DNA from: Verrucomicrobiaceae bacterium
GTDB lineage: Bacteria > Verrucomicrobiota > Verrucomicrobiia > Verrucomicrobiales > Akkermansiaceae
Assembly (NCBI GenBank): GCA_027491155.1
Contig: JAIXWR010000004.1
Coordinates: forward strand, 1-55,798
Length of the DNA stretch: 55,798 nucleotides
Direction of reading: 5' to 3'
The notes under the pieces are model-generated. The model was given only the letters and a program-made list of their open reading frames with translations, was not told the origin of the DNA and did no database searches. Both the position numbers and the translations under genes were made by a program. Within the stretch, counting starts at the first letter, position 1. Each line of letters starts with the position of its first letter. Below, in pieces: positions 32,390-40,399 of this stretch.

Positions 32390-35362
32390 TCAATCCGGCA
32401 AGGGCACCTGGCCGGGATGCATCAGGTAGGCGATCAGGTCGCGCACCTCGTTCTCACCGAGGCCGAGCAGCAGCCCCTCCGGCATCATCGAAGCCGCCGC
32501 GACTTCCTGCTTCGCGATGTCCGCCCGCTCGACGGTGAACTTCTGACCGGGCAGCCTCAACGAAATCGTCTGCTCCGTCTGTCCCGCGAGGATCCCGGAA
32601 ACCACGCGACCGTCCTTGAGCGTGACGAGGTGCAGCCGGTAACCCGCGCTCACTTCGGCGGCCGGATCCACGAGGCTCCCTAACAGGTAGTCGAGATCAC
32701 CGCGGCCCGACCCGGTGAGATCCGGCCCGATGTCGCCCCCCGCGCCGTGCAGCCGGTGGCAAGCCGCGCAGCGGGTCTCGTAATGCACCCGCCCCCGGCC
32801 AAGGTCGGCCTTGGCGAGTTGACCGGGGGCAAGCCTGGCTTTGAAGCCGGCGATGGTTTTCGCCTTCTCCCGGTTCGTCTCGCGCACATCGCCCCAGACT
32901 TCAGCGAGCTGTCGGGAAAGCCCCTCATCGCCCAGCGCACGGATCTGCCGGGCATGGAATGCGGTGATTTCCCCGCGCGCGATTCGTCCGGCGGCGACCT
33001 CCGACAGCAAGGTCCGGGCAAACCCGGCACGCGAAACCAAGGCACCGATCACCGCGGCCCGCTCGCTTGCCTGAACCTTGTCCAAGCTCCGCACGAGGAG
33101 TTCCCCCACGGCCGGATCATCGAACAAGGCGAGCCCGCGGACCGCCGTCGCGCCGAGCCCTTTCACCCCGATCAACTCCTCGCAAATGGCGCGGAGATCG
33201 TCGGTCCGATGATCGATCAGCGTGGCCAAGGCGGCCTCTCGCCTCGCGACCGGCGACTTGGCATCCCGCGCGATCGCTTTCAACTCCTCCAAAGCCCGGT
33301 CATCGCCGAACACGGCCCCGATCTCCCGCACCCGGTCCCGGTCGGCGGGATCGCTGAAGCTCGCGGCGAATCCATCCCACGACTCCGGCTCGGGGGCCTT
33401 CCGCCATCCCTTCAAGGCCTCACCCAGGCCTTGGAGCACGGGCGCCCGCTGCCCGTCACCCACCGCGGCGAGCAAAGCGGCGAGCGGCTTCACGTCGCTG
33501 CCGATCCGGCCCGCGAGATCGCGCGAGATCCACCGCAGCGTGTCCGGCCAGCGGCATGCCTTGGCGACGCGGACCAGAGCCGCCGGGTCCGAACGGCCCA
33601 GCGGGATCAGGCCGTACCAGACCATCGACGGCAGCGCGGCGTCGCCCGCATCCCCGGCATGCGCCAGCAGCGCGATTGCGAGGGCTTCCCTCTCCCGCGG
33701 CGCGATTCGCTGGAGCGCCGAGGCGAGCGCCAGACGGACGGCCGCGCTTTCCTCGCGCCGCGCCCGGTCTTTCAAAACCTCGAGGATCGCCGCATCGGTG
33801 CATTGTTGGAAATGCGGCAAAGGACCGTCGATCGTGTCCAGCGGATAGGCGTCCAGCAGGAAGCGGATCGAGGTCGCCCGGACGTGAGGATCCGCATCCG
33901 CAATACCTTCTAACAGCCGCTCCCGCGACAAGCGCCCGCGGCTGAAAAGCAACGACATCCGGCGCAGGCGATCCCTCGTGGATTTCAGATCGTCCGGCAG
34001 ACCGTCCAGCACCGGGTCGGGGATCTGCAGCCCCTGCAACTGGCGCGGAAACCACGCGTTCGGATGCTCTAACAGACGGACCGCAGCTTCCGGCGTCACT
34101 CCCGCCAGATCGGAAAGATCGGGCTTCTCCGGCACCCCGTGGCTGACTTTGAAAATCCGCCCGCTGCTGCGGTGGATGCCGGTGGCTTCGTGGCACTCGC
34201 CGGTGTCGCTGTAGTCGAGGAGATACGCGCTGCCATCCGGCCCGGTGCTGATCTCGATCCCCCGGAAGAACGGGTCCGCGGAGAAGAACACGTCGGGCTC
34301 GTGCCTTCCGACATATCCGCTGCCCTTCGGCTCCAGCTTCTCCACGTTCGCCCGCCGGCCGTGGAAGTTCAGGGTGAACAAGCGGTCGCGATACTCCTCC
34401 GGCCATTGGTCCGCCTGATAGATCATCGCCCCGACGTGCGCGTGGCCGCCGCCGAAGGCATCGGCCGCACCGGCGATCGACTTCTTCCAGCCGCTGCCCC
34501 GGTCGAAGTGCCAGTGGTCGGCGATGGTGTCCATCCGCTGATAGACCGAGCGGTTCGGCGATGGATACGAGTCCGCGAGATGCGCTCCCGGGATGAGGTG
34601 CCAGAGATGGCCCGTGACCGTGTTGACGAAAAAACCCTCGCCGTGCCGGTCCCAGTCGAAACCCCACGGATTCGTCGTGCCGTGGGTCAGCACTTCCACC
34701 GTCTTGCGCTCCGGATGAAAGCGCCAGATGCCGCCGTGGATCGGGATCCGTTCCTCGTCCGGCGTTCCCGGCACCCCGAGCCGGCCCGGGCAGGAATGGC
34801 CGCAGCGGCCGTAAAGCCACCCGTCGGGCCCCCACTTCAAGCCGTTGGCCAGGTTGTGATAGCTGCCGTCGGCGATGGTGAATCCGTCGAGCTCCACCCG
34901 CGGCACGCCATCCGGAACATCGTCGCCATCGGCATCGGGCACGAACAGCAGTTGAGGCGGACAAAGCAGCCACACCCCGCCGCGCCCGAGCTCGACGCTG
35001 GTCAGCCGCTCCACCGTGTCGATGAACACGCGGGGCTTCCCCGCACGGCCGTCGTGATCGGCATCGTCGAGGATGAGCACCCGGTCGCGCAGCGCGGTGT
35101 CGAAGCGCTTCGGCCGCTCGGCATAGGTGAAATTCTCGACCACCCACAGCCGGCCGCGCGGGTCCCAGGCGCAGGCGATCGGATTGCGGACCTCCGGCTC
35201 CGCGGCGAAGACCGTCGCCCGGAAGCCCGGCGGCAGCTTCATCGTCCGCGCCGCTTCCTCCGCCGCCATCGGCGACCCCGCCACCCGCTCGCTGTCGTAG
35301 GGCTCCGGAAAATCCTGCGCCTGGACGGCCGCGGCCGCGAAAAGGATCCACCGGAGTCGCAT
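32390..35362 (-). CDS. PVC-type heme-binding CxxCH protein with beta-propeller and HEAT-like region
   Basis: 990 aa with a signal peptide (MRLRWILFAAAAVQA). The N-terminal ~400 residues form the membrane-bound-dehydrogenase/PQQ-like propeller of planctomycete-verrucomicrobial proteins (MKLPPGFRATVFAAEPEVRNPIACAWDPRGRLWVVEN; NGLKWGPDGWLYGRCGHSC). The middle ~450 residues are HEAT-like helical repeats. The C-terminus carries the 'putative heme-binding' domain with CAACH (865-869), DIGPDLTGSG and TLKDGRVVSGIL. It is a periplasmic redox protein of unknown substrate, widespread and multi-copy in this phylum. It is a monocistronic gene as far as can be seen. Confidence 0.92.
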   Translation of the reverse strand: MRLRWILFAAAAVQAQDFPEPYDSERVAGSPMAAEEAARTMKLPPGFRATVFAAEPEVRNPIACAWDPRGRLWVVENFTYAERPKRFDTALRDRVLILDDADHDGRAGKPRVFIDTVERLTSVELGRGGVWLLCPPQLLFVPDADGDDVPDGVPRVELDGFTIADGSYHNLANGLKWGPDGWLYGRCGHSCPGRLGVPGTPDEERIPIHGGIWRFHPERKTVEVLTHGTTNPWGFDWDRHGEGFFVNTVTGHLWHLIPGAHLADSYPSPNRSVYQRMDTIADHWHFDRGSGWKKSIAGAADAFGGGHAHVGAMIYQADQWPEEYRDRLFTLNFHGRRANVEKLEPKGSGYVGRHEPDVFFSADPFFRGIEISTGPDGSAYLLDYSDTGECHEATGIHRSSGRIFKVSHGVPEKPDLSDLAGVTPEAAVRLLEHPNAWFPRQLQGLQIPDPVLDGLPDDLKSTRDRLRRMSLLFSRGRLSRERLLEGIADADPHVRATSIRFLLDAYPLDTIDGPLPHFQQCTDAAILEVLKDRARREESAAVRLALASALQRIAPREREALAIALLAHAGDAGDAALPSMVWYGLIPLGRSDPAALVRVAKACRWPDTLRWISRDLAGRIGSDVKPLAALLAAVGDGQRAPVLQGLGEALKGWRKAPEPESWDGFAASFSDPADRDRVREIGAVFGDDRALEELKAIARDAKSPVARREAALATLIDHRTDDLRAICEELIGVKGLGATAVRGLALFDDPAVGELLVRSLDKVQASERAAVIGALVSRAGFARTLLSEVAAGRIARGEITAFHARQIRALGDEGLSRQLAEVWGDVRETNREKAKTIAGFKARLAPGQLAKADLGRGRVHYETRCAACHRLHGAGGDIGPDLTGSGRGDLDYLLGSLVDPAAEVSAGYRLHLVTLKDGRVVSGILAGQTEQTISLRLPGQKFTVERADIAKQEVAAASMMPEGLLLGLGENEVRDLIAYLMHPGQVPLPD

Positions 35363-35402
35363 GGGACCACCTTAATCCCCGCCGCCGGGCCGTAAAGCTC
35401 CC

Positions 35403-36164
35403 TCAATTCCCCGCTTTCGCCGACAGCTCGCGCCGCAGGATCGCATCGTCCCGCCGCCACAGCCGGTGCACCGCCAGCGAGGTCGCCAGCAGCGGCGCGA
35501 TCAACTGCACCAGCGGGATCAGGAAAAGAAGCACCAGCGCGAGTCCTTCGCGCCACAGTTGATTGCGGTGGCTGCGGAAAAGCTCGCGGGTCCGGTCCAC
35601 CGGCAGATGCCGCAGGGCGATCACCTGGAAATACTCACGCGATAGCAGCCGCGAGTTCACCGCCGCGTAGGCCAGCACGTTGACCACCGGGATGAAGTAG
35701 AACGGCAAGGCCAGCGCGTTCCAGAACAAGCCCCGCAGCAGGCCCCGCGCCGAGGCATACACCTGTTCCGGCACCGGCACCTTCCGCGGCGCGGGCAGCT
35801 CCGGATAGTGCCGGCGCTCGATCCGGTCCGCGAGGTCTTCCAGGAACATCCCGGCGACCGCGGTGAACACCACCGGAAACAAAAACCAGCCTGCCACCAG
35901 ATAGACCACCATCCCCAACCCGCCGAACAACCAGCGCGTCCATTCGTAGCGGTCCACCCAGCCGAATTCCAGCCAGCCGCTCTTCGCCACCACCCACCAG
36001 ACGCCCGCCCCGAGCAGGGCCATCACCGCCAGCGACCCGAGGAAACCGATCGCCACGATCTTCCACGCGTAGGGCTCCCGGAAAACGCCCAGCGCCAGCC
36101 GGAACTCCGCCGCCCCGGGGAATGCGGCGCGGTCGGGCGGTCGGGATGAGGAAAGCTCGGACAT
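35403..36164 (-). CDS. EI24-domain (CysZ-like) inner-membrane protein
   Basis: 253 aa from ATG 36164 (MSELSSSRPP); the frame runs 21 codons upstream but without membrane-protein character. It has about four long hydrophobic stretches and the EI24/CysZ hallmarks AALG-type start (FRLALGVFREPYAWKI), VFTAVAGMFLEDLADRIERRHYP, FWNALALPFYFIPVVNVLAYAAVNSRLLSREYF and a charged HRNQLWREG loop. CysZ is a sulfate transporter; other EI24 proteins are uncharacterised, so transport of sulfate is only a possibility. The start lies head to head with the nuclease-ligase gene. Confidence 0.8.
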   Translation of the reverse strand: MSELSSSRPPDRAAFPGAAEFRLALGVFREPYAWKIVAIGFLGSLAVMALLGAGVWWVVAKSGWLEFGWVDRYEWTRWLFGGLGMVVYLVAGWFLFPVVFTAVAGMFLEDLADRIERRHYPELPAPRKVPVPEQVYASARGLLRGLFWNALALPFYFIPVVNVLAYAAVNSRLLSREYFQVIALRHLPVDRTRELFRSHRNQLWREGLALVLLFLIPLVQLIAPLLATSLAVHRLWRRDDAILRRELSAKAGN

Positions 36165-36307
36165 GGACGGATCGGGGTAGGCCAGGCAAGGCGCGGGAAC
36201 TTGTCGCCCACCGCAAGCCGGCGTCAACCCGATCCTCCGCCGTCCGGAAATGACGACGCTTGGCGATTGAAGAAGCGCCCGGCTTCCCCGAGCCTCGCGG
36301 CCCCCGC

Positions 36308-39100
36308 ATGATCGAAGTGCGTTACCAGCGCGGCCTGCATCTCCCGGAACTCGACCTCTGGCTCGATCCCTGGGACGCGAAACCGTGGGCCTTCGTCTCC
36401 CACGCCCACGCCGACCACTTCGCCCGCCACCAAAGCGCGCTCTGTTCCACCGTCACCGCCTCGCTGGTCCGCTCGCGCTACAGCCTCGCGGAATCCCGCC
36501 TCGACGCCGTCCCTTTCCACGCCGCCATCGAGCGCCACGGCCACCGCCTCCGCCTGCTGCCCGCCGGCCACATCGCCGGCTCCGCCATGCTCCACGTGAC
36601 CCGCCTCGCCGACGGCGCGACGCTCCTCTACACCGGCGATTTCAAGGTTCGCAAAGGCCGCACCGCCGAGCCCGTCGTCTTCCAGCAGGCCGACCTGCTT
36701 ATTCTCGAGACCACCTTCGGGCTCCCCCACTACGCCTTCCCCCCGCCGCTGGAGGTGGAAAGCGCCGTGCTCCGCTTCGTCCACGACACCCTGGCCGATG
36801 GCGAAGTCCCCGTGCTCCTCGGCTACTCCCTCGGCAAGGCCCAGGAAGCGCTCGCCCTGCTCCACGAACACGGCATCCCCGCCCTGCTCCACCCGAACGT
36901 CGCCGAAATGACCCGCGCCTGCCGCGAAGCCGGCGTCCCCGGCCTGCCCGAGCCCCTGATCCTCGGCGCGGCCCCCGACGCTTCATCCTCTGCCATCCCC
37001 GGAGGCCACGCCGTCATCGCACCGCCCAACGCCGTCCGCTCCAAGCTCCTCCGCGCCATCCCCAAACGCCGCGTCGCCATGCTCAGCGGCTGGGCCCTCA
37101 CTCCCGGCGCCAGCTACCGCTACAGGGTCGATGAAGCGATCCCGCTCTCCGACCACGCCGACCACCCGGGCCTGTTGGAGTGCATCCAGCGGGTCCGGCC
37201 GAAGAAAATCCTCACCGTCCACGGCTCCACCCGCGAGTTCGCCGCCGAACTCCGCCAGCGCGGCCACGACGCCTGGTCGGCGACGGGCAACGACCAGCTC
37301 GACCTCCAGCTTTCCCCGCCGCCCGCCCGCAGCGGCTTGCCCGGCAGCGGCACCCAGACCAGCGCCAGCGCCCGCCATGTCCGGCCGATCTGCCCGCTCG
37401 CCGACTTCACCAGCCTCTGCCGCCTGACCGGCGAAACCAGCAGCCGCTTGGAAAAGATCCGCCACCTCGCCACTTACCTCCGCGGACTGGAGGCGGACGA
37501 CGACCTCGCACTCGCGGTCAACTGGCTCACCGGCCGTGCCCTGCCCCGCGCCGCCGACCGACGCGCGTCGCAAACCGGCTCCGCCACCCTGCGCCGTGCC
37601 CTGCTGAAGCTCCCCGGCGTCCGCGAGGAACGATACCGCGAGATTTCCCAATCCCAGAACGACGCCGCCCGCACCGCCCGCCTGCTGCTGCAGGAACTCA
37701 CCCTCAAACCCGAGCCGCTCGACCTCGCCGGCCTTGCCGCGTTCTTCAGCGATCTCGCCGCCGCGCCCGGCTCGCTCGCCCGCATCGACGTCCTCGCCGA
37801 CCGCCTGCGCACCCTCCATCCCGCGGAAGGCGAAACCCTCGTCAAGCTTCTCACAGGCGACCTCCGCATCGGCCTGAAGGAAGGCCTGGTCGAGGAAGCC
37901 GTCGCCGAAGCCTTCGCCGCCGATCCCGCCGAGATCCGCCACGCCCACATGCTCACCGGCGACCTCGGCGACACCGCTCTCCTCGCCCGCCGCAAGGCCT
38001 TGCACGAAGCCGCCCTGCGCCCGCTGGTCCCGGTCAAGGTCATGCTCGCTTCCCCCATGCCCGACGCCGATGCGCTCGTCGCCGCCCATGCTTTTTCTAA
38101 CTCTCAACCCTCAACTCCAGACTCTCAACTTTCTCTCTGGCTCGAACCGAAATACGACGGCATCCGCGCCCAGCTCCACAAGTCCGGCGACCGCGCCGCG
38201 CTGTTCTCCCGCGACCTGCGCCCGCTCGACGGCGAGTTCCCGGAGCTTCTAACAGCCGCGCTCCGGATCCCCGGCGACTTTATCCTCGACGGCGAAATCA
38301 TCGCCCATGCCGAAGGCCGCCGCCTCACCTTCCACGACCTCCAGACCCGCCTCGGCCGCATCTCCACTTCCCAGGGCGACCTTTTTCCCGCCGGCACCTC
38401 GTCCGCCAACGCCCCCGTGCGCTTCATCGCCTTCGACCTTCTTTATCACAACGGCGAAGACCTCCTCGCGCTTCCCCTCGAACAGCGCCGCGCGCGGCTG
38501 GAGACGCAAGAGTGGAAGACGCAAGACTCGAGGGAAGACCCGGACGATTCATGCACCATCCGCCTCATCTCCGTGCTCCGCGCCGACGGCAGCACGGCCG
38601 TCCAGGCCGCCTTCAAGCAGGCCCGTGCCGACGGCCATGAAGGCCTGATCGCGAAAGACCCGGCCAGCCCCTACTCGCCCGGCCGCCGCGGCAAGGCCTG
38701 GCTCAAGTTGAAAACCTCCAGCACCCTCGACTGCGTGGTCGTCGCCGCCGAGCAAGGCCACGGCAAGCGCGCCGAGGTGCTCTCCGACTACACCTTCGCC
38801 GTGCGCGACGAAGCCGGCGGGCAGCTCCGCATCATCGGCAAGGCCTACTCCGGCCTCACCGACGCCGAGATCGAGGAACTCACCGCCCACTTCCAGCGCC
38901 ACACCCTTTCCAAGGAACGCCGCAAGCACCACGTCGAGCCGAACCTCGTGCTCGAGATCGCCTTCGATTCCATCAAGCCTTCGAAGCGCCACGACTCCGG
39001 CCTCGCCCTGCGCTTCCCCCGCATCCACGCCATCCGCCGCGACAAGACCGTGGCCGATATCGACACCCTCCAATACGCGAGGTCGCTGGTGGACATCTGA
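36308..39100 (+). CDS. DNA-ligase-associated MBL exonuclease fused to an ATP-dependent DNA ligase
   Basis: 930 aa. Residues ~1-345 are a metallo-beta-lactamase/beta-CASP nuclease with HAHADH (32-37), LLPAGHIAGSAML, LLYTGDFKVRKG, and late SDHADHPGL and TVHGSTREFA motifs, matching the bacterial 'ligase-associated DNA exonuclease'. Residues ~365-580 are the ligase N-terminal DNA-binding domain. The nucleotidyltransferase core has catalytic Lys615 in LEPKYDGIRAQ, FILDGEII, EGLIAKDP and WLKLK. The OB domain ends HDSGLALRFPRI. In many bacteria these are separate genes next to a Lhr-type helicase and a phosphoesterase; neither is adjacent here. Two low-complexity insertions are visible at residues ~596-610 and ~731-745. 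The start ATG 36308 (MIEVRYQRGLHLPEL) fits the family start better than 36260. Confidence 0.93.
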   Translation: MIEVRYQRGLHLPELDLWLDPWDAKPWAFVSHAHADHFARHQSALCSTVTASLVRSRYSLAESRLDAVPFHAAIERHGHRLRLLPAGHIAGSAMLHVTRLADGATLLYTGDFKVRKGRTAEPVVFQQADLLILETTFGLPHYAFPPPLEVESAVLRFVHDTLADGEVPVLLGYSLGKAQEALALLHEHGIPALLHPNVAEMTRACREAGVPGLPEPLILGAAPDASSSAIPGGHAVIAPPNAVRSKLLRAIPKRRVAMLSGWALTPGASYRYRVDEAIPLSDHADHPGLLECIQRVRPKKILTVHGSTREFAAELRQRGHDAWSATGNDQLDLQLSPPPARSGLPGSGTQTSASARHVRPICPLADFTSLCRLTGETSSRLEKIRHLATYLRGLEADDDLALAVNWLTGRALPRAADRRASQTGSATLRRALLKLPGVREERYREISQSQNDAARTARLLLQELTLKPEPLDLAGLAAFFSDLAAAPGSLARIDVLADRLRTLHPAEGETLVKLLTGDLRIGLKEGLVEEAVAEAFAADPAEIRHAHMLTGDLGDTALLARRKALHEAALRPLVPVKVMLASPMPDADALVAAHAFSNSQPSTPDSQLSLWLEPKYDGIRAQLHKSGDRAALFSRDLRPLDGEFPELLTAALRIPGDFILDGEIIAHAEGRRLTFHDLQTRLGRISTSQGDLFPAGTSSANAPVRFIAFDLLYHNGEDLLALPLEQRRARLETQEWKTQDSREDPDDSCTIRLISVLRADGSTAVQAAFKQARADGHEGLIAKDPASPYSPGRRGKAWLKLKTSSTLDCVVVAAEQGHGKRAEVLSDYTFAVRDEAGGQLRIIGKAYSGLTDAEIEELTAHFQRHTLSKERRKHHVEPNLVLEIAFDSIKPSKRHDSGLALRFPRIHAIRRDKTVADIDTLQYARSLVDI
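38091..38139 (+). repeat. Low-complexity pyrimidine-rich insertion inside the ligase coding region
   Basis: Roughly 48 bp built of imperfect ~11-bp units around CTCAAC (CTAACTCTCAACC, CTCAACTCCAG, ACTCTCAACTT). It encodes FSNSQPSTPDSQLSLW just before the catalytic-lysine motif. Composition differs sharply from the GC-rich surroundings and resembles intergenic filler. Confidence 0.55.
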
Positions 39101-39126
39101 TGGATCGCGGGTGTCGGAAACCCCGC

Positions 39127-40392
39127 TCAAGGACGGGTCAATTCGAGATTTCCCGAATCCTCGAAGACCGGATTCATCGCGGCATCGTAGAAGGCCGTCA
39201 CTTGCCGGCCCGTCACCGATCCGGGAGTGATCGCCTCGTAACCTCCACGGATCCAGTTGAGCGGGGCCCCGCCGAGCCCCACGGCTTCCACCAAAACCCG
39301 GAAACCATAGGCATCGTACTTCGCCGGCATCTCCGGCCGCACCGTGAAGGGTCCGGTGAAAAACAAAGGGAAGCCCGGAATCGGAACATTGAGATAAGTG
39401 CCCGCAAGGCCGGTGGCATCGAAGTCATATTCGATCGGACCGGTGCCCGGGGTCGTGATGGTGAGCTTTCGCCCCGCGAAGCCCGACGGGCCGGCACCGC
39501 CGGGAAAATCGATCCGCGAGAAGTGATAGAAGCGCCGGGGCGAAACGGCCGTGTCGATGGTCTCCGGTTGGACCGGGACCGGCTGGTCGAGGCCGATGAA
39601 ACTCCGGAAGTGCGGCGTCCAAGCCGCGAGGTCCGTGCTGGAATGCGCTTGCAAGGTGGTCATCGCCCCGCGCGGGGCATTCAAGCGGGCCGCCACCCCG
39701 GGCGTCACGCTCAGACCGCCGGCCACCGGATGGACGACAGGGAGCGGGACCGACAGTTCGTCGAAAGCCACCGCGGCGGGATCCGTGCGCCGGACGGCCA
39801 CGGAAAGCACGGTGGTCCCGCCGTTCCCCGCCGCGAGGATCGCATCGACCACCTGCCTCGCGGCCGGCGAAGGGATGCGCCCGAAAACGACATTCCGCCC
39901 GTCGCGGGCCGGGATGGCAACATTCCCCGTGAAGTAAAAGCGGCTGCCACTGCCGTTCGGCCCGTCGCTGGCATAGGCCATCACGTAGGGCTCGTGGAGC
40001 AGCGAGGGATCGGATTCATCGGGAAAGCGGTAGCCGGCATCATCGATTCCGCTGCCATCCTTCGAACCGCACTCGGCCAGCTTCGAGCCCGCGGTGTTCT
40101 CGACCCGGTGGAAGGCCGAGCCGGCATAGAACGGGCCGTCGTTCACCGCCCCGTTGCGCGGGTCGACCCAGCGCCGCGACCCCGCGGCGAGGGTCATGAA
40201 GTTCGCCACGGCCCGCGGCGCCTTGGCATGATCCAGCACCACGGTGACGACCCCTTTTGAAGTCAAGATGTCCGCCTCCAGCGCCGCATGACCGCGCTCC
40301 ACCGGAACGGCGACCGCCATCAAAACGAGGGATTGCAGGGCAATTCCCGCCAGACGGAAAGCTGCGGGACGGAACTGGGGAATCCGGATCAT
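39127..40392 (-). CDS. Secreted cyclophilin-type peptidyl-prolyl cis-trans isomerase with verrucomicrobial C-terminal modules
   Basis: 421 aa. N-terminal signal/TM (ALQSLVLMAVAVPV), then a cyclophilin domain (~40-205): VVTVVLDHAKAPRAVANFMTLA, FHRVENTAGS (Phe-His-Arg of the active site), GSRFYFTGNVA, and GRNVVFGRI. The remaining ~200 residues hold a module with STDLAAWTPHF, the phylum's recurring 'S-x-DL-x-x-W' signature, and a DUF-like beta domain. The cyclophilin core is shortened at the catalytic QxxF region, so activity is unproven. It begins 7 bp after the beta-helix gene and is likely in one operon with it, perhaps helping that protein fold in the envelope. Confidence 0.8.
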   Translation of the reverse strand: MIRIPQFRPAAFRLAGIALQSLVLMAVAVPVERGHAALEADILTSKGVVTVVLDHAKAPRAVANFMTLAAGSRRWVDPRNGAVNDGPFYAGSAFHRVENTAGSKLAECGSKDGSGIDDAGYRFPDESDPSLLHEPYVMAYASDGPNGSGSRFYFTGNVAIPARDGRNVVFGRIPSPAARQVVDAILAAGNGGTTVLSVAVRRTDPAAVAFDELSVPLPVVHPVAGGLSVTPGVAARLNAPRGAMTTLQAHSSTDLAAWTPHFRSFIGLDQPVPVQPETIDTAVSPRRFYHFSRIDFPGGAGPSGFAGRKLTITTPGTGPIEYDFDATGLAGTYLNVPIPGFPLFFTGPFTVRPEMPAKYDAYGFRVLVEAVGLGGAPLNWIRGGYEAITPGSVTGRQVTAFYDAAMNPVFEDSGNLELTRP

Positions 40393-40399
40393 CGAATCG

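Noticed and set aside
36260..36307. Start of the nuclease-ligase gene at 36260
   Set aside because: The 16 added residues (MAIEEAPGFPEPRGPR) do not match the family start; MIEVRYQRGLHLPEL does.
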